Below, one piece after another: positions 24,110-35,938 of a stretch of DNA of 64,000 nt. A program made the position numbers and the translations under genes. The notes beneath the pieces are model-generated. The model saw nothing but the letters and a program-made list of their open reading frames with translations, was not told where the DNA came from and ran no database searches. This DNA is from Eutypa lata (Eukaryota > Ascomycota > Sordariomycetes > Xylariales > Diatrypaceae): contig JAKULF010000011.1 of assembly GCA_022661535.1 (NCBI GenBank), positions 2,232,001-2,296,000 of the forward strand, in the 5' to 3' direction. Within the stretch, counting starts at the first letter, position 1, and each line of letters opens with the position of its first letter.

Positions 24110-25077
24110 GTACACAAATGAACACATGAAATGTAGAATTTGGGACGCTGGGTATTCTAGGCGTATTCATTGACCTAAGGTGAAGTAGAAAGCTACATAT
24201 TTGCGAGGGTGACTGGGAATTGGAGGGACAGTGCAATCCTCGAATTAATATAGTGGTGGAACCTACCTCTAGCATCGTGGGATGACTGCTACGCTTCGTA
24301 CTTTGTATTTATCTATCTAGAATTACAATTGGAATTACAAGAAGTGTTCAAAGGTCTAAAGCATTATAGAATTTGCCAGTGATATGTGCACATTCACGAG
24401 ATACTAGTTAGGGAATCTATTAAATGGAGGTAGTAATTTTAGGCTGGCATTCTCTTTAGACTTAGCAGGAGATCGAAGGAACTTTAGGTCAGCTAAGGAA
24501 TCGTAAGTAACCATAGAAACCGAAAAGCTTGGTGAGATCATGTACTATCATGCACTATTCTAATATACTCCATGGTACGAGACTCGGGCTGTCTGATACA
24601 CTTGCCAGAGTATGTGATGAACATAGACAGGCTTCTAGGCTTACGCAGCATAAACAGCTGTGATCAGGACTTCAACTAAATCAACTCCGCAATATACATC
24701 TAGTTTCTAATTCGATCACTGTTCGTACATAGCAATATTTACAGTATAGGAGACCCTCGGTGGGGCTGTCTTCTTCTTGGAAAAGCCTAAGAGATGATTG
24801 GGGCATCTATAACATTGGCACACGAAACTAAAATTTGCCCCACGGGGATTGTCTCCCCACATGAACGCCCTGGAGCCATTATCCTCCACATCAGAACATC
24901 GTCCACATTGGAAGCACCTTGCCCCAGTACTGGCATTGGTGAATTCCTTCGACGATTAGACTTTATTTCGTAATATCGGAATTATAGTAGTACTCCCTCA
25001 ACCAACAATCAACTCCTCATCCCAATCCTGATTTTGGATTCTCTATACGTCACACTCCTGAGCTATAATACGTAACA
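24110..25077. other. Intergenic region with promoter of the acyl-CoA dehydrogenase gene
   Basis: 968 bp without a supported gene. One exact TCGGAAT element is at 24975-24981, about 100 bp upstream of the next start codon. A single copy is near chance expectation. Confidence 0.5.
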
Positions 25078-26651
25078 ATGTCTTTACTTTCACGGAGCTG
25101 CATGAAGCGGTTTCGCCTTAGCCAGTGCTTGCAAAATAGAAGGTTTGCGTCAACAGTCCGTTTCGATTGGCAAGATCCGCTCTCTGTCAGGAACTTACTT
25201 ACCCCTGAAGAGCTTGATATTCAAGAGACCACCCGAGCATACTGTCAGGAACGCCTTCTTCCCAGAGTCCTTGGTAGGTACTGAATCCTGACTTACCTTA
25301 ATTAAGACTGTTCATTAATGGAGCCAAATTGGAAGATGCATACCGCAACGAACAGTACGATCCGAAGATCCTGGAGGAGATGGGAGAGCTAGGCCTTCTC
25401 GGGGCAACGATATCAACACACGGATGCGCTGGAGTGAGCAGCGTGGCATCAGGACTTATCACCAAAGAAGTGGAGCGTGTCGATTCCGGATATCGATCGG
25501 GCATGTCCGTACAAAGCTCTCTTGTCATGGGTCCCATCAACGAGCATGGGACACAAGAACAGAAAGATAAATATTTACCTCAACTACGCCAGGGCAAATT
25601 GGTTGGCTGTTTTGGACTGACCGAGCCAAATCATGGCTCCGATCCAGGGTCAATGGAGACCATAGCTCGACCGCATCCATCGAAGAAAGGGTATTACTCG
25701 ATATCGGGCGCGAAAACCTGGATCACAAATTCGCCCATCGCCGGTTTGATTCTGGTCTGGGCGAAGCTAGAAGAAACCGGAAAAGTGCGGGGATTTCTCA
25801 TTGAGCGGGATCACTGTCCTCCCGGAACACTCGAAACGCCAGCCATCAAGCACAAAAACGGTCTCCGGGCCTCCATCACCGGCATGATACAGCTAGATAG
25901 CTGCCCAGTTCCCAAGGAGAACATGCTTCAGGTTGAAGGGCTTAGAGGCCCCTTCAGTTGCCTGAATTCCGCGCGTTTCGGCATCGCGTTTGGTGCAATG
26001 GGTGCACTGGAGGACTGTATCGATCGTGCTAGAACCTATGCACTGGATCGACACCAGTTCGGCAGCCCACTTGCCAAGTTTCAATTGGTGCAGAAGAAAC
26101 TCAGCGACGCTTTGACAGATGCAGCGTATGGCACATTAGCTGCTATCCAGGTCGGCCGTTTGAAGGATCAAGATATGCTTGCGCCAGAAATGGTTTCCCT
26201 GATAAAAAGACAAAATTGTGACACGGCCTTGAACGGAGCCCGGAGGTAAGTCCTTTCCACACCCACGCTGCTTTCGAGCAATAATAGACACATCTCCTGG
26301 ATCGTTGAAATATATACATTTGCTGACTGAGATTAGATTACAAGAGATCCTGGGAGGGTAGTACCCCCCCTTTTCGTTGCATGCAGATGGTAGCTAATAA
26401 TAACATAAGAAACGCTGTCTCGGATGAGTACCACATCGGTAAGGCCCTCGAATATTTGATAGAGAAAGAGGGCAGCACATCTTACCTAAATTAGGTCGTC
26501 ATGTTGCGAATCTGTTCGTTGTTCAGACATATGAAGGACAGTCAGACATCCATAGTGAGTTGAAAGCCTTGAAAGCCTTGGATTTATATTGACAGCAGTG
26601 ATAGCTCTGATAGTTGGTAAGGGTGCTGTGGGCGTACAAGCATTCTATTAA
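25078..26651 (+). CDS. Glutaryl-CoA dehydrogenase-like acyl-CoA dehydrogenase, probably mitochondrial
   Basis: Six exons: 25078-25273, 25324-26245, 26337-26357 (21 nt), 26410-26438, 26495-26554 and 26596-26651. They total 427 residues, the usual family length. The N-terminus is basic and Ser/Arg-rich ([16 protein letters not shown]), like a mitochondrial presequence. Recognisable blocks: [29 protein letters not shown] (flavin/substrate region), [19 protein letters not shown], then [20 protein letters not shown] and the active-site region TYEGQSDIH with the catalytic-type Glu. The enzyme would oxidise and decarboxylate glutaryl-CoA to crotonyl-CoA, passing electrons to ETF. Within this cluster it may serve a related short-chain acyl-CoA. 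The microexons are inferred from phase and family alignment. Confidence 0.9.
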
Positions 26652-27337
26652 TGCGCTTCAGGCTGCGTTGGCGTCAGAGGTATGGAGTCATCTTGCAGCA
26701 GCGCGGACCAGCCCGAGTGATATTAACGACAAGGTTGGGGGTGCAACAAGGCCAGAGAGCACACGTCTCGAGGAATACCCGCCTGTGAGGGTCTGATAGA
26801 AATCAGGCGGGATTAAATACATGTATCTTACCTGACTCATTCTTGAATAATAGGCTTGGTTTCTAAGAACAAAAAAATAAAACAGGAGTATTATGTTAAT
26901 ATAGCTGTATTCATTTATACACTTGAAAACATTTCTTGTTAATTCTCTTGCGGTGCTGAGTTATGTTCTGCAGGAGACCCCGGTAACAGTACTCTCACTG
27001 AGCTTACACCATTAGTTCTACGATTTCGCAACTTCAGTCATACCAAGTAAGATCTAGCCCCGTAGTCCAGTTGGGAAGAAGTGCCGGCCCTCCCACGCGG
27101 ATGCAAACCCACCACTATTACGTGCAGTCGATGTGGGGCCTAATACAGGGGGTATGAGATACCGATCCGAAGACAAGTAGGCCATATGGGGCCGAATGTT
27201 ATACATCTTGGTGTGGATAAACTTGTAGACTGCCGCCATAACCTCAGATGAAGAATAAAGGAACGGATTGGCCTCAACTCACATCATTATCTGATCCCAG
27301 AAAGGTGTGACTGAAACATAATCTAGCTTTCTAAAAG
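26652..27337. other. Intergenic region
   Basis: 686 bp between two plus-strand genes. Nothing coding is supported; the right part is the promoter of the GST gene. Confidence 0.5.
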
Positions 27338-28109
27338 ATGACTATCTCGATTACCGGAATATTGCGATCCACACGGACGCAAAGGGTCATCCTAGTGCTG
27401 GAAGAGCTTCAGCTTTCATATGAGCTTACTCCTGTAGATCTGCTCAAGGGCGAGCACCAGGTATATAGAATCCGTCTGGTTGGGAGATGTGTTAGGGGTT
27501 TGAACTGCTTTCTGACGCTGTTGATGCTGAAACATATAGTCCCCCTTATTCATAGCTGAAAAGCATCCCTTTGGGAAGATACCAGTGTTGGAGGAAGACG
27601 GGATAAAGTTGATCGAATCACGGGCCATTTGCCGATATCTGGTGGCAAAATATGGAGGCCCATTGACTATTCCAACTGTCCCTAAAGACCTCGGTCGTTT
27701 TGAGGAAGCAGATAGCATCGGCGCCTCTTATTTTGAGCCTGTTGTCAGTGGCTTGGGTTACGAGAAGATCTTCAAAAAGTATGTCAGAGACAGCTTCAAC
27801 AATTCTGAAAATGCAACTCATATAATAATTAGGCAACGAGGTCACGGCGAACCAGATAAACACGCGGTAGAAGCACTCTTGAAAAGACTGACGACTTGTT
27901 TGGATTATTTTGAACGGATTCTGTCCAGTCAGGAGGGCCTTGCTGGTGACCACTTCAGCTTGGTTGATATCTTCTATGCCCCTTTCGTAGACTTCTTGTG
28001 GAGTCGTCTGGGCCTACAGCAGGAAATACAATCAAGGCCAAATGTTAGGGCTTGGTGGGACAGGGTCACCAGTCGTCCGTCCTGGAAGGCGCTGATGGCG
28101 AGGCGTTGA
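27338..28109 (+). CDS. Glutathione S-transferase
   Basis: Two exons, 27338-27460 and 27540-28109, with an intron ending ATATAG, giving 230 residues. The N-terminal thioredoxin-fold domain shows ILRSTRTQRVILVLEEL near residues 7-23, then SPLFIAEKHPFGKIPVLEED and ESRAICRYLVAKYGG, the conserved GSH-binding Ser region. The C-terminal helical domain has HFSLVDIFYAPFVDFL and RPNVRAWWDRVTSRPSW, as in fungal theta/phi-like GSTs. Possible roles are detoxification or a glutathione-dependent cis-trans isomerase step (maleylacetoacetate or maleylpyruvate type). The latter is suggested only by the nearby FAH-family gene. Confidence 0.92.
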
Positions 28110-28674
28110 TTGTGCAATTAGCCTTCTAAATTGCCCTGGAAATAATATAAAAGTTTCGATACTTTTGAATACATGCTCGGTTCATAAATCAAATCGATTG
28201 TTTGGTGTTTTACGTTAGAAAGGGTTTATACCCATAGCAAATCGATGATAAATGTGCAGTGAAAAGTCAAGATACTCTGGCGCGTAGCATTGAAGCCGGG
28301 TACCACGTGTTGTGAGAAAATTTGGGGGGTAGCAACAACATGCCCAGGTCATGGTATAAGATGTAGTCCTGAGGGTACTCAACGTTTCCAATTGTGAATT
28401 ATTCAATCCCATTCAATAAGCTGCAGCATAAGTCACCAGCACTGTAATTATCTAGACAGCAAGTGAACGAGAATTACTCTGTGTTTGAAGGAGTCAAGGA
28501 GACATATACGAGTATGGTCGTCAACGAATGCGGTTCTATTAATAACAAGACCTGAGCTATTAAAGGAGTCCGATATCAACGGAGGCTAGACAGTTTTGAA
28601 AAGCTCTTTATACCTCTCCGCAGTGAGAGAGAGTTTCTATCCGTCACCTGTCTAGGTCGAACTTCATAGGGAAG
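28110..28674. other. Convergent intergenic spacer
   Basis: 565 bp between convergent genes. No gene is seen. Confidence 0.55.
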
Positions 28675-29742
28675 TTACATGAAAACCATTCTGTTGCGTA
28701 TTGCGCCAATGCCATTGATGGATACCTCGACAATATCGCCATCAGCCAGCCATCTAGGGGGCTTCATCCCCATGCCCACACCGCCCGGAGTCCCAGTCAA
28801 GATCACCGACCCCTTCTCCAGCGTGGTTCCTTGACTCACGAATGCAATGACTTCCCTCACCCCGAACACCAAGTCGCTCGTGTTCGCTTCTTGGCGAAGT
28901 TCTCCGTTAACTCTTGTCTCCAGAGTGAGGTTATCAGCTGCCCCCAGTACCTTTATCCAATCACGGTCAGTTCTTTCCATTTGGACTGAAAACCCCGAAG
29001 TTTTACTTACTGTGGGCGAAACGACCATCGGACCTATTGGTGCAAAAGAATCCAAGCCTTTAGCGAAACACCACTGTGGTATGCCGCCAGCAAATCTGGG
29101 ATCCCTTTGCCAACTTCGCGCAGAAATATCATTCGCAACAGTGTAGCCTGCCACGTATTCTAGAGCGTTTTGAACAGAGATGTCCTTGCCTTCTTTTCCT
29201 ATCACAATAGCCTTCGGTCGAATCAGCAATGTAACTTGGTCTATCTTATGTTGCGGTAATTACATACTAGCTCGCCCTCGTAGTCCAGTTGGTCCAGCTG
29301 TGCAATCTTGGGTATTGGAATATCATTATCCCAGCCTGCGACTGTTCGAGATGGTTTGATGAAAATGGACGGATAAGGCGGTGGATCGCGACCCGTTTCC
29401 TTGACTGGGGATGTTAGTGCACCGAGTAATTCCGCAGTACATGGTATACATGCTATGTTGGATGGAGCAAATGAAGTCTATCATACTATGTTTAGCGTAG
29501 TTTAAGCCAACGCAACGTAGGATCGGAACATCCTTTGGATCCAGAGGCCCAACGAGCTTCTTTACGTGAAATATCTTTTCAGTGAGTCTCATGCTCAGCA
29601 AATCCTGTCCAACCAGTTCGTGGGCCGTAAGATTTCCTGTTTCAAGAAGACGGCCCAAGTCTTCAGGAGAGTCAATCAACGGTTCACCATGCCGTATAAA
29701 TCCATCTTCGTCCTGGAATTTTATGAGTCGAGTCCAAGCCAT
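28675..29742 (-). CDS. Fumarylacetoacetate hydrolase family protein
   Basis: Four exons on the minus strand: 29742-29487, 29404-29268, 29211-29011 and 28950-28675. They total 289 residues. Landmarks: CVGLNYAKH near residue 78 (family lead-in to the metal site), YEGEL joined to AIVIGKEGKDI (metal ligand Glu), GYTVANDISARSWQRDPRF, VLGAADNL, SQGTTLEKGSVILTGTPGGVGMG and DIVEVSINGIG. The family hydrolyses or decarboxylates C-C bonds in acylpyruvates such as fumarylpyruvate. The last intron (29010-28951, 60 nt) is open and in frame, so the unspliced form would add 20 residues between MVVSPT and VLGAADNL; family alignment favours splicing. Exon 2 to 3 is placed at CTA/GCT because it restores the EGEL-IVIGK block. 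Confidence 0.9.
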
Positions 29743-30216
29743 GTTATTTTAGGAGGAATTGAATGTAACATAAATTACACTACTTGGTGTATTACTGTTA
29801 TCAGGTAGTAGATGTTGACTGCGGGTAAAGAGTCTTAAAAGTAGTGTTTTCTCCTGGAATGTGGGGCCTTCATGTTTTACGCATTGCCGGACTCTTGCCA
29901 ACCACGCTTCACGTCAACGAGGCCGAGCGGGAGTCAAGCTTTGGTTGCCTTGTGGGGTATTAATGCTGGCTATCCCAGATGCTAATCCACGCGCATGCAT
30001 GTTCAATATGTGTGGGTCGCTCAATGTTGAGTACTTGCGGAATTAAGGAACACAAGATTCCGGCACTGCGGAAAATTGCATTGACTCCTATGTTATCAAG
30101 ATCATATCATCATCAATGGCACATTTTGAGTATGAATTAATCTGAACTAAGGCACATTAAGGATGATACAGAGCTATCAACTAATATATAAAACTTTGCT
30201 GTTGAAGACCTGAGCG
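29743..30216. promoter_or_regulatory. Upstream region of the FAH-family gene
   Basis: 474 bp. It carries GCGGAAT (30037), ATTCCGG (30057) and GCGGAAA (30074), about 300 bp upstream of the FAH start. These are loose copies of the CGGAAT element seen in arrays elsewhere in the window. Confidence 0.4.
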
Positions 30217-31162
30217 TTATGCTGTCTTCAGTGCGGCCTGGATCTGATGAGACAGCTCATCTACATCAAAGTTTGAAATCGGGCGATCTGCCCACTCAGC
30301 AATCTTCGTAACAACATCTATCACAACCTTCACGCAGCCAGCCGAGTTTCCAATACCCAATGTAGCTTTTATATGGCTCTTTGTCTGTCGTGTGGCTCCT
30401 AGCGCTGCTATTGTAGCTGCTATGACTAGATGTGATTCTTGCGGCTCGAAGACTTCCTCGTTCGCTTTTGCGATGAGGTAACCCCAGGTGACGACTGTTG
30501 AGCAAGTGACTGGACGAGACGTTTAGATGAAGCTACAATTTCAGACCATCGTATTGCGGGCGACTTACACAGATCAGTAAAGTAGAGATCCATCAAGTTG
30601 AAAATATCAGAATTCCCAACACCACTATAGATCTTGGAACGAAGCTCCCGGCCTTTCCTAGCGTCTTCTTCATCGACAGTGGCTTTGCGGAGCACCTTTG
30701 TTGAAGCGAATGTTGGACCTTTCCGTTGCACGACACCGATCATCCCATAACAGGCAGGGATACAAGTGGGCATTCCTATGTACGGAAAAACGATGGTGAT
30801 TGCTTCCCGTATGCGAAGGAAAACGCTTTCCGAGATTTCCGGCGTCGAATCGGACGTTATATCGTCGAAGAACCGCCCTACGAGATCTGCACGGCCGACA
30901 GCGCAGCACGCAGTCGCCTGTTGGAGCCGGATTTTAATCATATCAGCGTCTAGAGACTAGCTCACGAACACATCACTAAGATAGATATACGTACAATGAT
31001 TGCGTAGCTAGAAGTCTGTAGTTCGGGACCGGAATCAGCCAGCTTGGAGTTCAGCGCCAAGAAGAAAGTTCGGTCATACTGTCGTGAACCAGCTTTAAGA
31101 TTGGTAGAAACATATTTTTTGTCCCATTCGGACATGAATGCGTTTCCGTCCCAATCAAACAT
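30217..31162 (-). CDS. Carboxymuconolactone decarboxylase-like (AhpD-fold) protein
   Basis: Three exons: 31162-30991, 30949-30569 and 30509-30217, giving 281 residues. Two related halves are visible. The first has RLQQATACCAVGRADLV and REAITIVFPYIGMPTCIPAC. The second has IFNLMDLYFTDLF, ESHLVIAATIAALGATR, then SHIKATLGIGNSAGCVKVVID. The latter corresponds to the CMD helix pattern (acid-Leu-alanine-rich helix, then H...GIGNS...V..V). Cysteines are present near residue 70, but the canonical CxxC of AhpD peroxidases is not obvious. It could be a decarboxylase, isomerase or peroxidase-like protein. The start codon is tentative and the 41-nt first intron is short. Confidence 0.78.
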
Positions 31163-32141
31163 ATTTGCTCACTTGTTCTGACTTACTGATACAAAGGGGA
31201 AGCCCATTATCCAAAGCATCTGAAGATGTCTTACTAGGCTCAAGTACTAGGACTTACATACTTGCAAACTCGCCCACCTTGAACTAACGGGCCCCACTAA
31301 CATGGATGTATGGGGTATGGAATATGGGGTCCCCAAACCCACCTGCCGCTCGCCCCATGATGGGGCGGCAGTGTGGATAAGGAAGTCGAGCAGCTACCAA
31401 AATTCCTGGCATGCACCAGCAACTGCGGTCCAAGTTGATGTCAAATTCAACAGAGCTGCATATTTTTTATGACGAAGGATTTACATAAAAGATGCGGTTA
31501 ATCCAAGTTAGAAACTCACTCATGCGTAGTTGGTACAGGGCCAGAGCTAGCTAGTGATAGCTAAACAAGAATTACACCAACTACGGACTACAGATCACAG
31601 CATGGCTGGCTCTGGGATCGTATTTGAGGCTCTTAATTTCTTGTTCCCTTTCTCTCCGGGGTCTTTCTGCCATTGGACAAGAAGCTTGGGACGTAGCATC
31701 ACAGTTTACATGCGACTACTTGATTTGCATCTTCAATACTGCGCATTGACAACAAGACTGAACTGAGATGGAACCTAACAACGAAAGCAATCACAAAAAG
31801 CATTAACTATGTTTAGGCATGTGCTTAGAGAATGTCGATGCAGGTGATGACGATCTCTCATTTGCCGAAAGGCTAGAACGCCAGGACTGCGGCTTCATCC
31901 ACGGAATGTTCGGTACCAATTCCGGCCGGTAGCAGCCCATACCTTGCGGATTATTATAGTCAAGGTGTGAGCTAGGTAGGGAAACATCCCTAGACCCCGC
32001 ACCGGGTCTAAATACCAAGAACCGAGATGCTTGTACTTCGTAGGTCCTAAAATCGGATTTATTCTCAGCTCTCTTGTAATGCTTTTGTTGTTGTGAGTGT
32101 TACTCAAACGATGGTAATTGGGATTAATACACGACTTCGTC
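31163..32141. promoter_or_regulatory. Divergent promoter between CMD-like gene and C2H2 regulator
   Basis: 979 bp without a supported gene. An ACGGAATGTTCGG...AATTCCGGCC pair lies at about 31901-31925, an inverted arrangement of CGGAAT/ATTCCG. It sits roughly 220 bp upstream of the regulator start. Confidence 0.45.
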
Positions 32142-35100
32142 ATGCCAAGTCACAGTCTGCGCCCAAAGGGCGGACAGAAGCATTGTGCGTATTGCGATCG
32201 TGTGTTTACTAAGGAGGAACATTTGAAGCGCCATCAGAGATCACGTATGTTCCGGTACTGGCATAATACCAGAGCTTACGAGGTCTGGTCAGACTTCATG
32301 GTTGTTGGCTAACAGAAGAGTCTAGACACTGGTGAGAAGCCTTTCAAATGCCACAAATGTGGGAGAAGTTACGCTAGAAGGTATGTCTACTTATCTGGCG
32401 AACAATGCAGTACGGGCAATTTCAATATGGTATGGATTACTTACACATCAGAATAGTGATGTTCTCTACCGACACCTCCAAACCCACCCAACTAGCAAGG
32501 ACCAAGAGCAACCCACACGAACCCTCGTACGCCAACATGGTGAACAAATTATATCCCGGTCAACGAATGGTGCCGTCACTTCAGGTCGTGGCATTCCTCG
32601 CACTACGAGAACAGCTTCGCCGGAACAGCCTAGGGTTTCCGCGTCGAACCGTGAGCGACGGTCTACTCTGTCATCTAATGGACGCAACCGTGATGATCCT
32701 CAGCAGTTACTTATGTCTAAAGCGTTGCTGCCAGACTCACAACAGTCTTCGACAACTGATAGTCTTGTACACACACCGTCCCAACGGGATCCAATCGACA
32801 CAGATACCGGCGGGAGAATGCAACCTGCCTCGACTAGTACATGGGATACAATCGTGGAGGATAATTTAAATGAGTACGCGTTCGACCATGAATACGCAAT
32901 ACCTTCCGTCCCCGTGTCTTTTTCCTACCCCACCCCTAGGCTAGATGATACGAGAACAAGTGTGAGCAACGAGTTCACGTCCGGCCACCATCGTGGGAAT
33001 TCCACCAGCATACTAGAATCACCGCGTCAGCAAGTGATGTCAAATAGAGAGGTACGGGTAGCCCAAGATGTGGGGAACTGTCGAGACGAGGGTTCGACCG
33101 GCCATGCGCAAACCAGTGGCCCCGAGGCATTCGAGCTGCCATGGACACTTGACCTTGGGAAAAATACCCAGCAAGCTCATTTTCGGGTTGAAGAGGATTT
33201 AAATCTATTTTCCTTCGGTCTTAGAGAAATCTCGCCATCCGGGCCGTTGGATACGTCCCCACACATGTTAGACTGCACCAACTACGACAATCCTGGCCTT
33301 CCGTTTTCGACGTCGCGCGCAGATGATGAGACCACCAATAGCCCCCCCATGGCCTTTTCTGCACCTCAGATGCTGCGAATTCGACGGTTGTGGTCAAGAC
33401 AAAGACCAAAGCCAGGAATAAGACTCATTAGGAAATTATGGAAACGAGTAATACACCATGAGGCAGATGGCATTTTCTCTGCGCCGCAAGATTCTTGCCC
33501 CAGTTCTGAGCAGCCTGCACCTAATAGTAGCTGCCAGATGTCGAGATGGGGGATGGACGAACAGTGTAGGAACAGCTTGATCCAGTATTGCAAAGAGCTC
33601 GACGATCTCGTTCGTCACGAAGAGTCTATTGAGGAGGAAATGGGGTCAACACCGCGATCTGCCTCCGAGCAGTCATTCTCAGTCTCCGAGGCCACCTTTC
33701 CCGCCATGGAGATTTTCGACTCTAGTTTAGGCTTTTTCTTTCAGTTCTTCCACCCCATCTTACCTTTCATGCACAAGAGCACATTTGATGCAAAGAATAC
33801 GCCGAGCCTCCTCTTGCTTTCGATGTGCCTAGTTGGTCTGTCTTACATGGATCGGACCGGGACAAGAGCATTCGTGCTTCGATATTTAAAAGTATGTTCT
33901 TCTTAAGTGCTGGTTTGGCATTCACGCCTTAGACGCTAAAGCCTTTAGCCAGAGATTGATGCGATCTTGTCGTACCGATATGACAACCCAGGCACTGACC
34001 CACTGTGCGCCGTGGGAGCTGCTCACAACCTTAGCTTCGACGTTGATTGTAGTATACTTAGCCCTGGGCTTTCGGGTAAGAGCCTGTCATATTTTCGTGC
34101 TTTTTTCCCATTACATTTCTCTAGAACATTGCTGATAAGGCACAGGATGAAATCGATGAATGTCAATCATATATGCTCTGTTCGCAGATGCTCCACGTCG
34201 GTGTCCCGAGAAACCCTGTTTCGTAGACCTTGGAAGCTAATTCGTGTCGTCCAGATCGCAGAGAAACATGGTCTCTTCGCTGCTAGTCATGGTGGCGATA
34301 TAGCTCTGCAGCTTTGTGAAGGGCCATCTGATCCCGAGGGTTCCTGGAAGGCCTGGGCTCGCGTCGAGTCGACTAAACGGTAAGCGTGCCACTTCTGCAC
34401 ACTGCTTCGACTGACTATAAATAGGTTGATTATCTGTTTCCTCTGGCTGGACATGGCTTACACCCGCTTGCTGAGCACTGCGGGTGTAGTCGAAATAGAC
34501 AAGGTCGAGGTGCATTTGCCATGTGAAGATTGCCTGTTTGAGAGCGCAGGCTCCGCCGGCTTCCTGAATATTGTTCAGCGCGGATCGCAATTGGCCATGC
34601 CGAGAATGAACTTCCGGAATTTCCAAGCAGCCGCACCATCTACACTCAACGACAACTCCGCCCAAACCCTGCTGCGCGCTTTGTACCTTAAGCTGGCGGC
34701 TGCGCGGACAAGGCTTTCGGACGAGACCAGCCAGGTTTCGGAATCCGATTCATTCAGTTCCGCCGAAGCTCTTGCCACAGATAGTCGTGTCAAGGACATC
34801 ATCACCATGATCCTTTTGCTGCCCACCGCTTATTCAAGCTTAGTCAATGGCAATAATAGATCGCATGCCTTGGGCTGGAACTACTTGTGCATTACCCTCA
34901 CAGCCGATATAGATCTCTTGGAAACGGCCTCCGGCCGTGATGGCCTAGGCGCCGCTTCGGTAGCTCAGCTGCAGGTTGTGGAATGGTCCCGATCGGCTAG
35001 CGCTCGAAGGGCCGTATTACATGCCGCGCAAATCTTTGACATTTTGGATTCGTCGCGGGTTCGTGAGTCGCATATTACACGGCCGGATCTGCTGTTGTTC

Positions 35101-35508
35101 GTCTCGGCGCTGGTGCTTAGCCAGTACGTCTTCGTATCTTGCCAGGAGGAGGACGGCCTTGACGATGAGCCAACGTTTGAGTTGCTGCAAAACATCGACT
35201 GGGCCGTTGTTGAGGATGAAGGTCTCGTAAACGCAACAAACACTAGTCAATCTGGTACCACTATGGACGTAGACCGCGGGATGGCTGGTTCGAATGCGGC
35301 ACGCTCCTTCATACGATGCGGCGGCCCCATCTCCTTCGCCGGAGAGCTCCAGAACCGCGGAGGTATAGCAGCAAGGAAGATATTGATGATTTTTGCCCAT
35401 CTGATGGATGGGTTTGGCAAATGGGACGGATCGAGGTATTCGCAGCTGATCAGGATAATGTGCGACTTCGCGATTGAAGATGGCCGGGGAGATGAAGTAG
35501 ATATCTGA
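32142..35508 (+). CDS. C2H2 zinc-finger plus fungal-TF-domain transcription factor, with a frame change
   Basis: Exons: 32142-32244, 32326-32380, 32457-33891, 33953-34075, 34146 to about 34379 and 34425-35508, roughly 990-1010 residues. Two tandem C2H2 fingers span the first two introns: CAYC...HLKRHQRSH and CHKC...VLYRHLQTH. After a Ser/Thr/Pro-rich linker, the fungal TF middle homology region begins near FFFQFFHPILPFMHKSTFD. It continues with CLVGLSYMDR and WARVESTKRLIICFLWLDMAY. Within 34146-34379 the frame changes: DEIDECQSYMLCSQMLH is in one frame and IAEKHGLFAASHGG in another. Either a 58-nt intron at 34194-34251 (weak GTCGGT donor, GCTAAT, CAG) or a one-base shift explains it. It is divergent from the CMD-like gene, suggesting local regulation of the catabolic block. 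Confidence 0.8.
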
Positions 35509-35938
35509 TCGATATTGTACCTTAGGTGTGAAAACGGTTCGCAGAACAGTTAGCTGCCTCTTTCAGTGGGATCTGTCGTGTATTCTCAGAAAATGATAGA
35601 TATTCTTTTTTAGCTCGGGCGGATCTATGATTAATCAAAGCTTCACTCCGATGCGGTAATGCGGAGCTTGAATGCACTCAGGCTATGTAAGAATCGAGAT
35701 GTTTAATCTACAGCCATGACTCACAAGCTGCTGATTCACATATGGATTTCACATTAAGTGAATATCACCGTGAGCACAAGATCACGGTTGGTTCTTACGT
35801 GAGTACTTAGGAAGGTTACCGGATACATCATTATGAGATTGATTGGATTCTCTCACCCTCGCGTTAAATCCAACATAGCCAACACCCAACGGACAGCATA
35901 CCTCCGAGCCACTTTGATGAACCATCCACCAAAACGGA
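35509..35938. other. Convergent intergenic spacer
   Basis: 430 bp between convergent stops; no gene is seen. Confidence 0.55.

Noticed and set aside
26249..26651. Apparent truncation of glutaryl-CoA dehydrogenase
   Set aside because: Four further exons, including a microexon, complete the conserved C-terminus to AFY-stop.
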